A stretch of DNA of 64,000 nucleotides from Thalassobium sp. GTDB lineage: Bacteria > Pseudomonadota > Gammaproteobacteria > Pseudomonadales > Oceanobacteraceae. Shown here in pieces: positions 33,983-42,384 of this stretch (its first letter is position 1; each line of letters begins with the position of its first letter). A program made the position numbers and the translations under genes. Where the stretch lies: contig NVUW01000001.1 in the NCBI GenBank assembly GCA_002733205.1, positions 372,001 through 436,000 on the forward strand, written 5' to 3'. Under the pieces are notes generated by a model that saw nothing but the letters and a program-made list of their open reading frames with translations, did no database searches and was not told the DNA's origin.

Positions 33983-36902
33983 TCTGGGTCAGCTGGGGCT
34001 GATCGTTCTGGGCTACCTCGGCGCATTATTTACCACCGCCTACTCCGTTGAACGCGGCTGGGTGCCACGCCACTGGGTACGCCATCCACTGGTGTATATC
34101 TTCTCATTGGGGGTTTATGCCAGCGCCTGGGCCTTTTATGGCTCGGTCGGTATGGCTAACCAATACGGCTATGGCTTCCTCGCCTATTACCTTGGCATCT
34201 CCGGCGCCTTCGTCATGTCGCCGATTCTGCTGCGTCCGATTCTGCATATTGCCCGTATTTATCAGCTGGGATCACTGGCCGATTTGCTCGCCTTCCGTTA
34301 CCGCTCGCGTCTGGCCGGTATGCTGGTGTCGGTGTTTACGCTGGCGGTAGTGATTCCGATGCTGACCCTGCAGATCAGCGCCATTGCCGACACCCTGCAT
34401 TTGCTCAACAGCGAATGGCCGGCGACCACGCTGGCATTCGGCTTCTGTATCATCATGATCATTTTTGCTGTGCTGTTCGGTGCGCGTCATGTATCGCCAC
34501 GGGAAAAGCACGAAGGGCTGGTCTTTGCCCTGGCCTTTGAATCCCTGCTGAAGCTGACCGCCATTCTGGTACTGGCCGGCGTGGCGTTATTTGGCATTTT
34601 TGATCAGGTTGGCGGTCTGGAGCAGTGGCTGATTGATAACCAGGACCGCCTGTCCAACCAGCAGATTACCCTGCAGGAAGGCCCGTGGCGCACGCTGCTG
34701 CTGGTGTTTTTTGCTGCCGCCATCGTCATGCCGCACATGTTTCATGTGACCTTCACCGAAAACGTAAACAGCGACGCGCTGAAACCGGCCAGCTGGGGTT
34801 TTCCGTTATTCCTGCTGGCCATGAGCATGGCGGTACCGCCGATTCTGTGGGCCGGGATTTATCTGGATGTTCAAACCCCGGCCGAATACTTTGCCATTGG
34901 TATCGGCCTGAAACTGGAATCACCGTTTCTGGTCATCCTGACTTTTGTCGGCGGCCTGGCCGCGGCCTCAGGCATCATGATTGTGATTACCCTGGCCACG
35001 GCGGCGATGTTTCTCAATCATCTGGTACTGCCCTTCCACAAACCCAGTCCGCGTCATGATTTTTATCGCTGGCTGCTGTGGATGCGGCGCTCGCTCATCG
35101 CTGGCATTCTGCTGCTCGCGTACGGTTTTTATCGTTCCGTCGGAGCCGATCTGGACCTTAACCGCCTGGGCATTCTTGCCTTTGTCGCCGCCCTGCAATT
35201 TTTGCCCGGCGTATTGGGCTTGTTGTACTGGCCGAAATCCAATCGCAAAGGATTTTTATCCGGCCTGATCGCCGGCATTCTGGTGTGGATCTACGCCATG
35301 CTGCTGCCGTTCTCCGAACTGGCGCTGGGCTGGAATGTTCCCCTGCCGCTGGCGGCGGTGGATGAAAGCAACTGGCACCTGGCGGCGCTGTCGGCCTTCG
35401 CCATTAACCTGCTGCTGTTTGTTTTGGTGAGCCTCAGCAGCAAGCAGAAAGCCTCGGAAATGTCCGCTGCCGAAGCCTGCTCCATCGATACCGTTTCGCG
35501 TCCCAGTCGCCGGCCGCTGATAGCCGGTAACTCCAATGATGTGATTATGTCGTTGAGCAAACCGCTGGGCCGTTACGTCGCTGAGCGCGAGGTGTATCAG
35601 GCGCTGACCGACCTCGACCTGCCCTCTTACGAAGACCGGCCCTACGCCCTGCGCCGCCTGCGCGCACGGCTGGAGGCCAATCTGTCCGGCCTGATGGGGC
35701 CAACCGTGGCGCACGATATTGTCAGCCGCTATCTGCCGTTTCAGGAAAATGCCGAACTCAGCGAAGATATTTACCAGATTGAACAGCGCCTGGAAGGCTT
35801 CCATGACCGCCTGAGCGGATTGGCCGGTGAACTGGATAACCTGCGCCGCTATCACCGTCAGACACTGGAACGCCTGCCGATGGGGGTGTGCTCGCTGGCC
35901 GATGACGGCGAGATTCTGATGTGGAATCAGGCGATGACTGAGCTGACCCAGATCGACGCCGCCCAGGTAACCGGCTCACACCTCAGCCGCCTGCCTCCTC
36001 CCTGGAACCGGTTGCTGCAGGACTTTGTCGTCAACGAACCGATGCACGAGCACAAAAAGCGCGTTGATATTGGTGCCCGTCCGCGCTGGTACAGCCTGCA
36101 TAAATCGGTCATCAAGCCCAGTGGCGGTCAGCCCGGCGGGATTGTTGTACTGATGGAAGATCAGACCGAAACCCAGTTGCTGGAAGACGAGCTGATGCAC
36201 AGCGAACGGCTGGCTTCTATTGGCCGTCTGGCTGCGGGTGTAGCGCACGAAATTGGCAACCCGATTACCGGTATCGACTGTCTGGCGCAAACCATCCGCT
36301 ACGAAACCGATAACCCCGAGCTGCTGGAAATGGCCAACCAGATTCAGGAGCAGACCAAACGGGTTACCCGCATCGTGCAGTCGCTGATGAACTTTGCCCA
36401 CGCCGGCCATCATTCTACCGAACACGAGCCGGTCAGCCTGGCGCATGTGATTGATGAGGCGATGCAACTCCTGCGCTTAAGCAAGCGCAGCCAGGACATT
36501 GCCTTTATTAATGAGTGTGCCGCTGACGTTATGGTGCTCGGCGATGACCAGCGTCTGGTACAGGTATTTGTCAATCTGCTGAGCAATGCCCGCGATGCCA
36601 GCGAGCCCGGACAAACCATTCGTGTCGTCGCAGAAACCGACGAGCACCAGGTGGTGTTGCGCATTATCGATCAGGGACATGGGATTCCGGCCGACAAGGT
36701 CGACCGCATTTTCGAACCTTTTTTCACCACCAAAGACGTCGGCAAAGGCACCGGACTGGGGCTGTCACTGGTGTACTCCATTATCGAAGAGCACTACGGT
36801 CACATCGCCATCGAAAGTCCGGTCGCCGACGGCCGCGGCACTTGTGTTAAAGTCAGTCTGCCACGTTATCATCACATTGAAGAATCGGAACCCGTTGCAT
36901 GA
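33972..36902 (+). CDS. cbrA: Sensor histidine kinase CbrA with Na+/solute symporter domain
   Basis: 976 aa. N-terminal SLC5/sodium-solute-symporter-like module with about 13 transmembrane helices (1-500), a linker, a PAS domain (about 625-730) and a histidine kinase core. The phospho-acceptor lies in LAAGVAHEIGNPITGIDCLA, and ATP-binding boxes are NLLSNARDASEPGQ, IDQGHGIPADKVDRIFEPFF and GTGLGLSLVYSI. CbrA senses carbon/nitrogen status (histidine transport in Pseudomonas) and phosphorylates CbrB. Three start codons in a row (GTG 33966, ATG 33969, ATG 33972); 33972 best fits the GGGG at 33963-33966. Overlaps cbrB by 4 bases (ATGA). Confidence 0.93.
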   Translation: MSFSLGQLGLIVLGYLGALFTTAYSVERGWVPRHWVRHPLVYIFSLGVYASAWAFYGSVGMANQYGYGFLAYYLGISGAFVMSPILLRPILHIARIYQLGSLADLLAFRYRSRLAGMLVSVFTLAVVIPMLTLQISAIADTLHLLNSEWPATTLAFGFCIIMIIFAVLFGARHVSPREKHEGLVFALAFESLLKLTAILVLAGVALFGIFDQVGGLEQWLIDNQDRLSNQQITLQEGPWRTLLLVFFAAAIVMPHMFHVTFTENVNSDALKPASWGFPLFLLAMSMAVPPILWAGIYLDVQTPAEYFAIGIGLKLESPFLVILTFVGGLAAASGIMIVITLATAAMFLNHLVLPFHKPSPRHDFYRWLLWMRRSLIAGILLLAYGFYRSVGADLDLNRLGILAFVAALQFLPGVLGLLYWPKSNRKGFLSGLIAGILVWIYAMLLPFSELALGWNVPLPLAAVDESNWHLAALSAFAINLLLFVLVSLSSKQKASEMSAAEACSIDTVSRPSRRPLIAGNSNDVIMSLSKPLGRYVAEREVYQALTDLDLPSYEDRPYALRRLRARLEANLSGLMGPTVAHDIVSRYLPFQENAELSEDIYQIEQRLEGFHDRLSGLAGELDNLRRYHRQTLERLPMGVCSLADDGEILMWNQAMTELTQIDAAQVTGSHLSRLPPPWNRLLQDFVVNEPMHEHKKRVDIGARPRWYSLHKSVIKPSGGQPGGIVVLMEDQTETQLLEDELMHSERLASIGRLAAGVAHEIGNPITGIDCLAQTIRYETDNPELLEMANQIQEQTKRVTRIVQSLMNFAHAGHHSTEHEPVSLAHVIDEAMQLLRLSKRSQDIAFINECAADVMVLGDDQRLVQVFVNLLSNARDASEPGQTIRVVAETDEHQVVLRIIDQGHGIPADKVDRIFEPFFTTKDVGKGTGLGLSLVYSIIEEHYGHIAIESPVADGRGTCVKVSLPRYHHIEESEPVA

Positions 36903-38296
36903 GTCACATCCTGGTTGTTGAAGACGAAGCCATTATCCGTCAGTCCGTGCGCCGCCTGTTGCAGCGTCATGACTACGAAGTCACCGATGTGGATTCCCTT
37001 GATGCCGCCAAACGTGAAGACTTCAGCCGTTACAGCCTGATCATCAGCGACCTGCGCCTGCCCGGCGGTATGGGAACCGAGCTGGTCGAGTTGGCCGGAG
37101 ACACCCCGGTACTGATCATGACCAGCTACGCCAGCCTGCGCTCCGCCGTCGATGCGATGAAAATGGGCGCGGTCGATTACATCGCCAAACCGTTTGATCA
37201 CGATGAAATGATCAAGGCCGTACAGCGTATTCTGAAAGAATCCAGCCTCAGCCATAAACCGACCAATACCGACCTGCGCAAAGAAGTCAGCCGCGAGTAT
37301 CCGGTCAGTGGCATTATTGGCAGCTGTGAACCCATGCTGCTGCTGTTCAAAAAAATTAATAAAGTTGCCCCTACCGATGCCACCGTCCTGATTCAGGGTG
37401 AATCGGGTACCGGTAAAGAACTGGTTGCACGGGCGCTGCACAACCAAAGCCGCCGCCACAACGCTGAAATGATTTCGGTGAACTGTGCCGCCATTCCGGA
37501 AACCCTGATCGAGTCCGAACTGTTCGGCCATGAAAAAGGCGCCTTTACCGGGGCCAATGCCATGCGTCAGGGCCTGGTTGAAGCGGCCGACGGCGGCACC
37601 CTGTTTCTCGATGAAATCGGTGAATTACCCCTCGAAGCCCAGGCGCGCTTGCTGCGGGTATTGCAGGAAGGTGAGATTCGCCGTGTTGGCTCAGTACAAA
37701 GCAGAAAAGTCGATGTGCGTCTGGTGGCCGCAACCCACCGTAATCTGAAAGACCTCGCCAGCCGTGGTGAATTCCGTGAAGACCTTTATTACCGCCTGAA
37801 TGTGGTTGAGCTGCATTTACCAGCGCTGCGCGAACGGGGCGACGATGTGGTCGAAATTGCCGCCGCCATGCTCACCCGCGCCTGCGAGAAAATGCAGCAG
37901 CCAGCGATGCACTTTACCGCAGAGGCCACTCAGGCCATCCGCCAGTACAACTGGCCGGGTAACGTACGTGAGCTGGAAAACGCGGTGGAACGTGCCGTGA
38001 TTCTGGCCGATGACGACAGGATTGAGGCTGAATTATTGGGTATCGACCTGTCACCGGATCGCTACGTCAGCCCGGCAATGCGTGAAAACCTGCTGCAGAA
38101 TGAACAATACGGGCCAGTTGATGGTCAGACCCAGCAAGGCGATCTATCTTTGGATGATTACTTTGTGCACTTTGTGCTGGAAAACGAGCACAACATGACC
38201 GAGACCGATCTGGCACGCAAACTCGGAATATCGCGTAAAAGCCTGTGGGAACGCCGTCAGCGTCTGGGCATCCCGCGCAAGAAAGGCAGCAAGTAG
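36899..38296 (+). CDS. cbrB: NtrC-family response regulator CbrB
   Basis: Sigma-54 activator, 465 aa: receiver domain (phospho-Asp in [11 protein letters not shown], conserved Lys in [10 protein letters not shown]), AAA+ domain (Walker [21 protein letters not shown] loop for sigma-54 contact; Walker [14 protein letters not shown]; arginine finger region EGEIRRVGS) and Fis-type HTH ([19 protein letters not shown]). In Pseudomonas CbrB turns on crcZ from the next intergenic region and so relieves Crc/Hfq repression. The two sigma-54 promoters found directly downstream are its obvious targets. Confidence 0.95.
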   Translation: MSHILVVEDEAIIRQSVRRLLQRHDYEVTDVDSLDAAKREDFSRYSLIISDLRLPGGMGTELVELAGDTPVLIMTSYASLRSAVDAMKMGAVDYIAKPFDHDEMIKAVQRILKESSLSHKPTNTDLRKEVSREYPVSGIIGSCEPMLLLFKKINKVAPTDATVLIQGESGTGKELVARALHNQSRRHNAEMISVNCAAIPETLIESELFGHEKGAFTGANAMRQGLVEAADGGTLFLDEIGELPLEAQARLLRVLQEGEIRRVGSVQSRKVDVRLVAATHRNLKDLASRGEFREDLYYRLNVVELHLPALRERGDDVVEIAAAMLTRACEKMQQPAMHFTAEATQAIRQYNWPGNVRELENAVERAVILADDDRIEAELLGIDLSPDRYVSPAMRENLLQNEQYGPVDGQTQQGDLSLDDYFVHFVLENEHNMTETDLARKLGISRKSLWERRQRLGIPRKKGSK

Positions 38297-38342
38297 TCAT
38301 TCACGCCCTGAGCCAGGCTCAGATCAACCTCTGCCAGCGCAC

Positions 38343-38462
38343 AAAGTGTAACCGCCCGGTTACACTTTCTTCTCAATATCAGTCATTTACCGCCACCAGC
38401 GGTAACACTTTAGTGGAACGCAATTCGCGCCACCTCTCTCGAAAACCCACAACCCATTGATA
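38343..38462 (+). promoter_or_regulatory. Enhancer sites and IHF site for the first CrcZ-type RNA
   Basis: Two palindromes lie 85-150 bp before the sigma-54 promoter: AAAGTGTAACC-GCCC-GGTTACACTTT (38343-38368) and TTACCGC-CACCA-GCGGTAA (38387-38405). The block GTAACACTTTAGTGGAAC (38402-38419) recurs with one change upstream of the second promoter. The IHF consensus WATCAAnnnnTTR is matched perfectly on the minus strand at 38450-38462 (TATCAATGGGTTG), beside an A/T tract. CbrB as binder is inferred. Confidence 0.7.
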
Positions 38463-38490
38463 TTTAACAATTTTATTTTATTTTCACTTA

Positions 38491-38507
38491 TTGGCATGGC
38501 ATTCGCT
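38491..38507 (+). promoter_or_regulatory. Sigma-54 promoter of first CrcZ-type RNA
   Basis: TTGGCATGGCATTCGCT: GG (38493-38494) and GC (38505-38506) are 10 bases apart as sigma-54 requires. It differs from TTGGCACGnnnnTTGCW at two positions. Transcription should start near 38518. Confidence 0.75.
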
Positions 38508-38517
38508 ATATAGTTAT

Positions 38518-38690
38518 CAAAGCAATAAAAAATGCGCCTCATAAAATAAAAATAAGAATCCTGAGCGCGACAGGCCAAACAATAAAAATAAAACCGGCCA
38601 TTGAGTTCATAACAATAATAACAAGCCCCGACTCACTGAAAGACGATTGCTTTGCCTGCGAAACAGCTGGCAAAGCAATCATCTCTCTTA
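38518..38690 (+). ncRNA. CrcZ-type Hfq/Crc-titrating RNA, upstream copy
   Basis: About 170-nt predicted RNA with four clusters of overlapping CA motifs (AAnAAnAA): near 38523, 38543-38558, 38579-38593 and 38610-38622. The second sits in the loop of hairpin GCG-C-CTC / GAG-CGC (38534-38540 with 38563-38568). The third is flanked by GGCC (38573) and GGCC (38596). No ORF is present. Own sigma-54 promoter and a 12-bp terminator stem. Shorter than Pseudomonas CrcZ (about 400 nt). Confidence 0.75.
38645..38690 (+). terminator. Terminator of the upstream CrcZ-type RNA
   Basis: Perfect 12-bp stem GATTGCTTTGCC (38645-38656) / GGCAAAGCAATC (38669-38680), followed by ATCTCTCTTAT. The T tract is interrupted, so read-through is possible. 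Confidence 0.7.
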
Positions 38691-38959
38691 TCTGACCCAC
38701 TCTTGTTCATCCAACATCTGATTCATACAAACTCTGTTTTTAGCAAACGCTTCCCCATAACCGCTCCGGTATCGCCCCCTGTTCAAGCCATCACGCCTGA
38801 TGCGCAGCGACACTACTCTTTGATTACGGCATAACACTCAGTACAACAGCACATCCGTTTCTATCTGCTCAGTCATGCTCTGAAGCCGCGCTCCTCTCAT
38901 GCCATCCATGAAACAAAAGCCATGCTTTATCATGATCAAAAAAGCGCCAGCATTCACAG
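38691..38959. other. Non-coding spacer between the two RNA units
   Basis: About 270 bases without a gene-like ORF, CA motif or terminator. Only short random frames are present. It may contain the 3' tail of read-through transcripts. Confidence 0.5.
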
Positions 38960-39094
38960 GTTACCCTGACATGCCACAAAGGTTACACGTTGTTACCCTG
39001 GGAACGTTTATTGTTACCTCAGGCCTCGAATGAAGTAACACTTTAGTCGAACACATTGGTAACAACACCTTATAAAAACAGTAACCTACTGATT
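38960..39094 (+). promoter_or_regulatory. Enhancer array and IHF site for the second CrcZ-type RNA
   Basis: Four GTTAC pentamers (38960, 38982, 38992, 39013) are followed by three GTAAC pentamers (39035, 39059, 39081). GTAACACTTTAGTCGAAC (39035-39052) repeats the block of the first unit (17 of 18). An IHF-like site (AATCAGTAGGTTA on the minus strand) lies at 39082-39094. All are within 160 bp of the sigma-54 promoter; CbrB binding is inferred. Confidence 0.7.
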
Positions 39095-39112
39095 TTAAAG
39101 GAAAATTAAAAT

Positions 39113-39129
39113 CTGGCACGACGAATGCT
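39113..39129 (+). promoter_or_regulatory. Sigma-54 promoter of crcZ
   Basis: CTGGCACGACGAATGCT: full TGGCACG -24 box, GG (39115-39116) to GC (39127-39128) 10 bases apart, -12 box TGCT. Start expected near 39140. Confidence 0.87.
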
Positions 39130-39139
39130 TTATACATAA

Positions 39140-39416
39140 CAGAACACTGCGGCGAACAATAAAAATAACAAACGTCCTCAGTGCCAAACCGGCGACTTAT
39201 AAAAATAACAAAGCGCCGGAACAAACGGTCTTCGATAACAACAACAATAAAAGACCGGTGTTATGAACACGCTGTTTTGAATGCACAGCTCCATGCTGTG
39301 AAGAATAAGAAAAATAAAGGGCAGGAACCTGTCCATTCAAAACAGTCGGTTCGCCAGGTTGAAAAATAACAATAAGAAAAGAGCAGACTCACAAAGCCGC
39401 CCATGCGGCTTTTTGT
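39140..39416 (+). ncRNA. crcZ: CrcZ small RNA (Hfq/Crc-sequestering), downstream copy
   Basis: About 275-nt RNA between cbrB and pcnB, the syntenic position of crcZ in Pseudomonas. Five CA clusters: 39155-39171, 39199-39211, 39235-39252, 39302-39317 and 39361-39380. Three are loops of stems: CACTG/CAGTG (39145 and 39179), CCGGCG-a-CTT/AAG-CGCCGG (39189 and 39211), CGGTCTT/AAGACCG (39226 and 39251). CrcZ binds Hfq (with Crc) when poor carbon sources activate CbrAB, freeing catabolic mRNAs. The minus-strand frame over this region is not credible. Confidence 0.85.
39393..39416 (+). terminator. Terminator of crcZ
   Basis: AAAGCCGC-CCAT-GCGGCTTT then TTGTTT. It lies about 110 bases before the pcnB start, so pcnB is mostly separate from crcZ. 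Confidence 0.88.
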
Positions 39417-39501
39417 TTGCCTGCAATTTGTTCACCGTGCCTCACGCTCTGTATTGCTCCATATTTATCGCCGCTAAGAACCGCACAGATGAAGGTGCAG
39501 C

Positions 39502-39531
39502 ATGATTCAGAGGTTCCTTAAATTCAGGTGA
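39502..39531 (+). CDS. Possible 9-codon leader ORF overlapping the pcnB start
   Basis: ATG 39502 with AAGGTG ribosome site encodes MIQRFLKFR and stops at TGA within GTGA, overlapping the GTG start of pcnB. It may provide translational coupling. Alternatively it is the real N-terminus interrupted by a frame change, since PcnB proteins often begin with a short basic, hydrophobic stretch. Confidence 0.35.
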   Translation: MIQRFLKFR

Positions 39532-40973
39532 ACCGTTACACTCGCCTGCTTCTTTGCAAGACTAAGACTTCTGAATCCGTGAAACGGCCAACCAATTTGA
39601 TCAAATCTGTCATTCGCCTGTTCGGCAAAAAGAAAGCGCGCACCGATGTCCAACTGACCATCGTGCCACGTGATGAGCACAGCATCAGTCGTAATAACCT
39701 CAGCGAAAATGCTCTCAAGGTTCTGTATCGCCTGAATAAAGCCGGGCACCAGGCATTACTGGTTGGTGGTGGCGTTCGCGATACGCTGCTGGGCCTGCAT
39801 CCGAAAGACTTTGATGTCGCCACCGACGCGACCCCGGAGCAGGTGAATCAGCTGTTCCGCAATTCACGCCTGATCGGCCGTCGTTTCAAACTGGTACACG
39901 TGGTGTTTGGCCGTGACGTTATCGAAGTTGCCACCTTCCGCGCGCCGCCAACCGAAGAACATTCGAATAAAATTGCCGCCAAGGGCGATCAGGGCATGAT
40001 CCTGCGTGACAATGTCTACGGCAATAAAGATGAAGATGCCGTTCGTCGCGACTTCACCATTAATGCCTTGTATTACGACATTGCCGACTACAGCGTACAC
40101 GCCTATGCCGGTGGTTGGGATGATTTACAGAACCGTCGTCTGCGCCTGATTGGTGACCCGGAAACGCGTTATCGCGAAGACCCGGTGCGTATGCTTCGCG
40201 CTATTCGCTTTGCCGCTAAACTGGATTTCACCATTGAAGCGCACACCGCAGAACCGATTCCGGTAATGGCACCGCTGCTGACACAGATTCCGTCAGCTCG
40301 TTTATTTGAAGAAATCCTTAAACTGTTCCTGCACGGCAAAGCGCTCGATACTCTGCGTCTGCTGCGTGAGTACCAGCTGTTTGGCCCGCTGTTTCCGGCG
40401 ACCGAGCAGTGCCTGGGCGATGATGCACTGGCACTGACCATGGCCGAAAATACCATGCGCAACACCGATGAACGCATCCATGCGGGTAAATCGGTAACAC
40501 CGTATTTCTTCCTCGCTGCCCTGCTGTGGCCGCCATTGGTTCGTATCCAGAAAGAATTCGAAGCCAAAGGCATGGCACCGCATCCGGCCCTGCAAAAAGC
40601 CGCCGACCGCGTGCTGGCACAACAGATTCAAAGCACCGCCATTCCTAAGCGTTTCTCCATTCCGATGCGTGAAATCTGGGAGATGCAATTGCGTCTGGCC
40701 CGCACCCAAAGCCGTAAAGCGGAAGATCTGCTGACCCACCCACGCTTCCGCGCTGCCTATGACTTCGTGCTGCTGCGCGAGCAGTCCGGTGAGAACCTGA
40801 ATGGCATCGGTGGCTTCTGGACGCGCCTGCAACAGGAGCATCCGGACCTGGTGCAAAGCCGCCCACCCCGCGATTTTGATCGTAATAACGAATCGGGCGA
40901 TCAGGGCGAATTCAAAAAACGCCGCCGTCGCGCACCGCGTAACCGCAACCGCCGCCCGCCTCAGGCTAACTGA
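39528..40973 (+). CDS. pcnB: Poly(A) polymerase I
   Basis: Class II nucleotidyltransferase that adds poly(A) tails to RNA and so speeds decay. HQALLVGGGVRDTLLGLHPK and DFDVATDATPEQ hold the catalytic GG and D-x-D; RRFKLVHVVFGRDVIEVATF, RDNVYGNKDEDAVRRDFTIN and EDPVRMLRAIRFAAKLDFTI complete the head and neck. The C-terminus is basic (KKRRRRAPRNRNRR). 481 aa. GTG start at 39528 has a poor ribosome site of its own. Located between crcZ and folK, as in pseudomonads. Confidence 0.96.
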   Translation: MNRYTRLLLCKTKTSESVKRPTNLIKSVIRLFGKKKARTDVQLTIVPRDEHSISRNNLSENALKVLYRLNKAGHQALLVGGGVRDTLLGLHPKDFDVATDATPEQVNQLFRNSRLIGRRFKLVHVVFGRDVIEVATFRAPPTEEHSNKIAAKGDQGMILRDNVYGNKDEDAVRRDFTINALYYDIADYSVHAYAGGWDDLQNRRLRLIGDPETRYREDPVRMLRAIRFAAKLDFTIEAHTAEPIPVMAPLLTQIPSARLFEEILKLFLHGKALDTLRLLREYQLFGPLFPATEQCLGDDALALTMAENTMRNTDERIHAGKSVTPYFFLAALLWPPLVRIQKEFEAKGMAPHPALQKAADRVLAQQIQSTAIPKRFSIPMREIWEMQLRLARTQSRKAEDLLTHPRFRAAYDFVLLREQSGENLNGIGGFWTRLQQEHPDLVQSRPPRDFDRNNESGDQGEFKKRRRRAPRNRNRRPPQAN

Positions 40974-40991
40974 CGGCGGCCGTTCATACCC

Positions 40992-41486
40992 ATGATTCGC
41001 TGCTTTATTGGCCTCGGTGCCAACCTTGATGATCCTGCCGCGCAGATTGCTATCGCCCTGCGCGCGCTGGCCAGGCTTCCCGACAGCCGGCTACTGCGCT
41101 GCTCTTCCCTGTATGGCAGCAAACCATTAGGGCCGCAGGATCAGCCAGACTACGTCAATGCGGTCGCTGAGCTGCAAACCATTCTTGAGCCTCTGGCTCT
41201 GCTGGATGCCCTGCAGGCGCAGGAGCGTGAACAGGGACGTATCAAGCGCCGCCACTGGGGTGAGCGCTGTATCGACCTGGACTTGCTGCTGTACGGTGAT
41301 CTGACCCTGCTCAGCGAACGTCTGAATATCCCTCACCACGAAATGCACAAACGCAGTTTTGTTCTGCTGCCTCTGCGTGAAATTGCGGCCGACCTGCACC
41401 TGCCCGATGGCCGCGCCATTGCTGATCTGCAGCCGGAATTCGGTGGCGATCTGCAACGCATCGGGCCACCGCCACAGGTTTGTTGA
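40992..41486 (+). CDS. folK: 2-amino-4-hydroxy-6-hydroxymethyldihydropteridine diphosphokinase
   Basis: Folate-pathway pyrophosphokinase (HPPK), 164 aa. Motifs: IGLGANLDDPAAQI, LYGSKPLGPQDQPDYVNAVA, EREQGRIKRRHWGERCIDLD (the R-W and D-x-D metal site continuing LDLLLYGD) and IPHHEMHKRSFVLLPL. Eighteen bases after pcnB, so co-transcribed. The next promoter (panBC) overlaps its stop codon. Confidence 0.97.
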   Translation: MIRCFIGLGANLDDPAAQIAIALRALARLPDSRLLRCSSLYGSKPLGPQDQPDYVNAVAELQTILEPLALLDALQAQEREQGRIKRRHWGERCIDLDLLLYGDLTLLSERLNIPHHEMHKRSFVLLPLREIAADLHLPDGRAIADLQPEFGGDLQRIGPPPQVC

Positions 41487-41510
41487 CTGCTCTGACAGTT
41501 GACTTATAAA
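41483..41510 (+). promoter_or_regulatory. Sigma-70 promoter of panBC
   Basis: TTGACT (41483-41488), 16-base spacer, TATAAA (41505-41510), each one base off consensus. The -35 covers the folK stop. Start near 41517 gives a leader of about 58 bases. Confidence 0.65.
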
Positions 41511-41574
41511 CGCCAATCCGCACCATACGCCCCAGATTTGTTTCTAAACAAAACGCTGTAACCGGAGAATGACC

Positions 41575-42384
41575 ATGAGTCCCATCAGTATCCGCTCACT
41601 GCAGGCAATGAAAGCCGGGCAGGAAAAATTTTCAGTCCTGACCGCCTACGACGCGACCTTCGCCCAACTGGCGGCCGATGCCGGCGTTGAAGTGCTGCTG
41701 GTCGGCGACTCCCTCGGCAACGTTATTCAGGGCCAGGACAGCACACTGCCGGTTACGGTTGATCATATGGTCTATCACACCAAAGCGGTCGTCCGTGGCA
41801 ACCGTCGCGCCAAGCGTCCGGCATTGATCATGACGGACCTGCCATTCATGAGTTATGGCACCCTGGAACAGGGGCTCGAAAGCGCCCGCAAAGTGATGCA
41901 GGCCGGTGCGCACATGGTCAAACTGGAAGGCGATGACTGGCTGATTCCACTGGTTGAATCTTTGGGCCGTCAGGGCGTGCCGGTGTGCGTACACCTCGGC
42001 CTGACACCGCAATCGGTGAACAAATTCGGCGGCTACCGCGTTCAGGGCCGTGAAGACGATAAAGCCGAAGCCATGCTGGCCCACTGCATCGCACTGGAGA
42101 AAGCCGGAACCGACCTGCTGCTGCTGGAATGCGTGCCCAGCACTCTGGCCGCCCGGATCAGCGCTGCGGTGTCGATTCCGGTTGTCGGCATCGGCGCCGG
42201 AGCCGACACCGATGCTCAGGTGTTGGTAATGCACGATATGCTGGGCCTGAACTCCGGCTTCACTCCTAAGTTTGTGAAAAACTTCCTGACCGATGGCCGT
42301 AATGTACAACAGGCTTTTGCGGCTTATGTGGCAGAAGTGAAATCCGGCCAATTCCCGGCCGCCGAGCACGGATTCAGCGCATGA
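41575..42384 (+). CDS. panB: 3-methyl-2-oxobutanoate hydroxymethyltransferase
   Basis: First committed enzyme of pantothenate synthesis: adds a hydroxymethyl group from 5,10-methylene-THF to alpha-ketoisovalerate. (beta/alpha)8 barrel with ALLTAYDA-type opening ([20 protein letters not shown]), [20 protein letters not shown] (metal Asp), [30 protein letters not shown] and [23 protein letters not shown] 41575 has GGAG at 7 bases; an ATG two codons earlier is too close. Stop overlaps panC by 4 bases. Confidence 0.97.
   Translation: MSPISIRSLQAMKAGQEKFSVLTAYDATFAQLAADAGVEVLLVGDSLGNVIQGQDSTLPVTVDHMVYHTKAVVRGNRRAKRPALIMTDLPFMSYGTLEQGLESARKVMQAGAHMVKLEGDDWLIPLVESLGRQGVPVCVHLGLTPQSVNKFGGYRVQGREDDKAEAMLAHCIALEKAGTDLLLLECVPSTLAARISAAVSIPVVGIGAGADTDAQVLVMHDMLGLNSGFTPKFVKNFLTDGRNVQQAFAAYVAEVKSGQFPAAEHGFSA

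Noticed and set aside
38309-38323. CTGAGCCAGGCTCAG inverted repeat after cbrB as terminator
   Set aside because: Near-perfect palindrome with almost no loop and no T tract; not a convincing terminator.
38961-39224. 87-codon minus-strand ORF upstream of crcZ
   Set aside because: It crosses the enhancer array, sigma-54 promoter and RNA start; composition is that of A/T-rich non-coding DNA.
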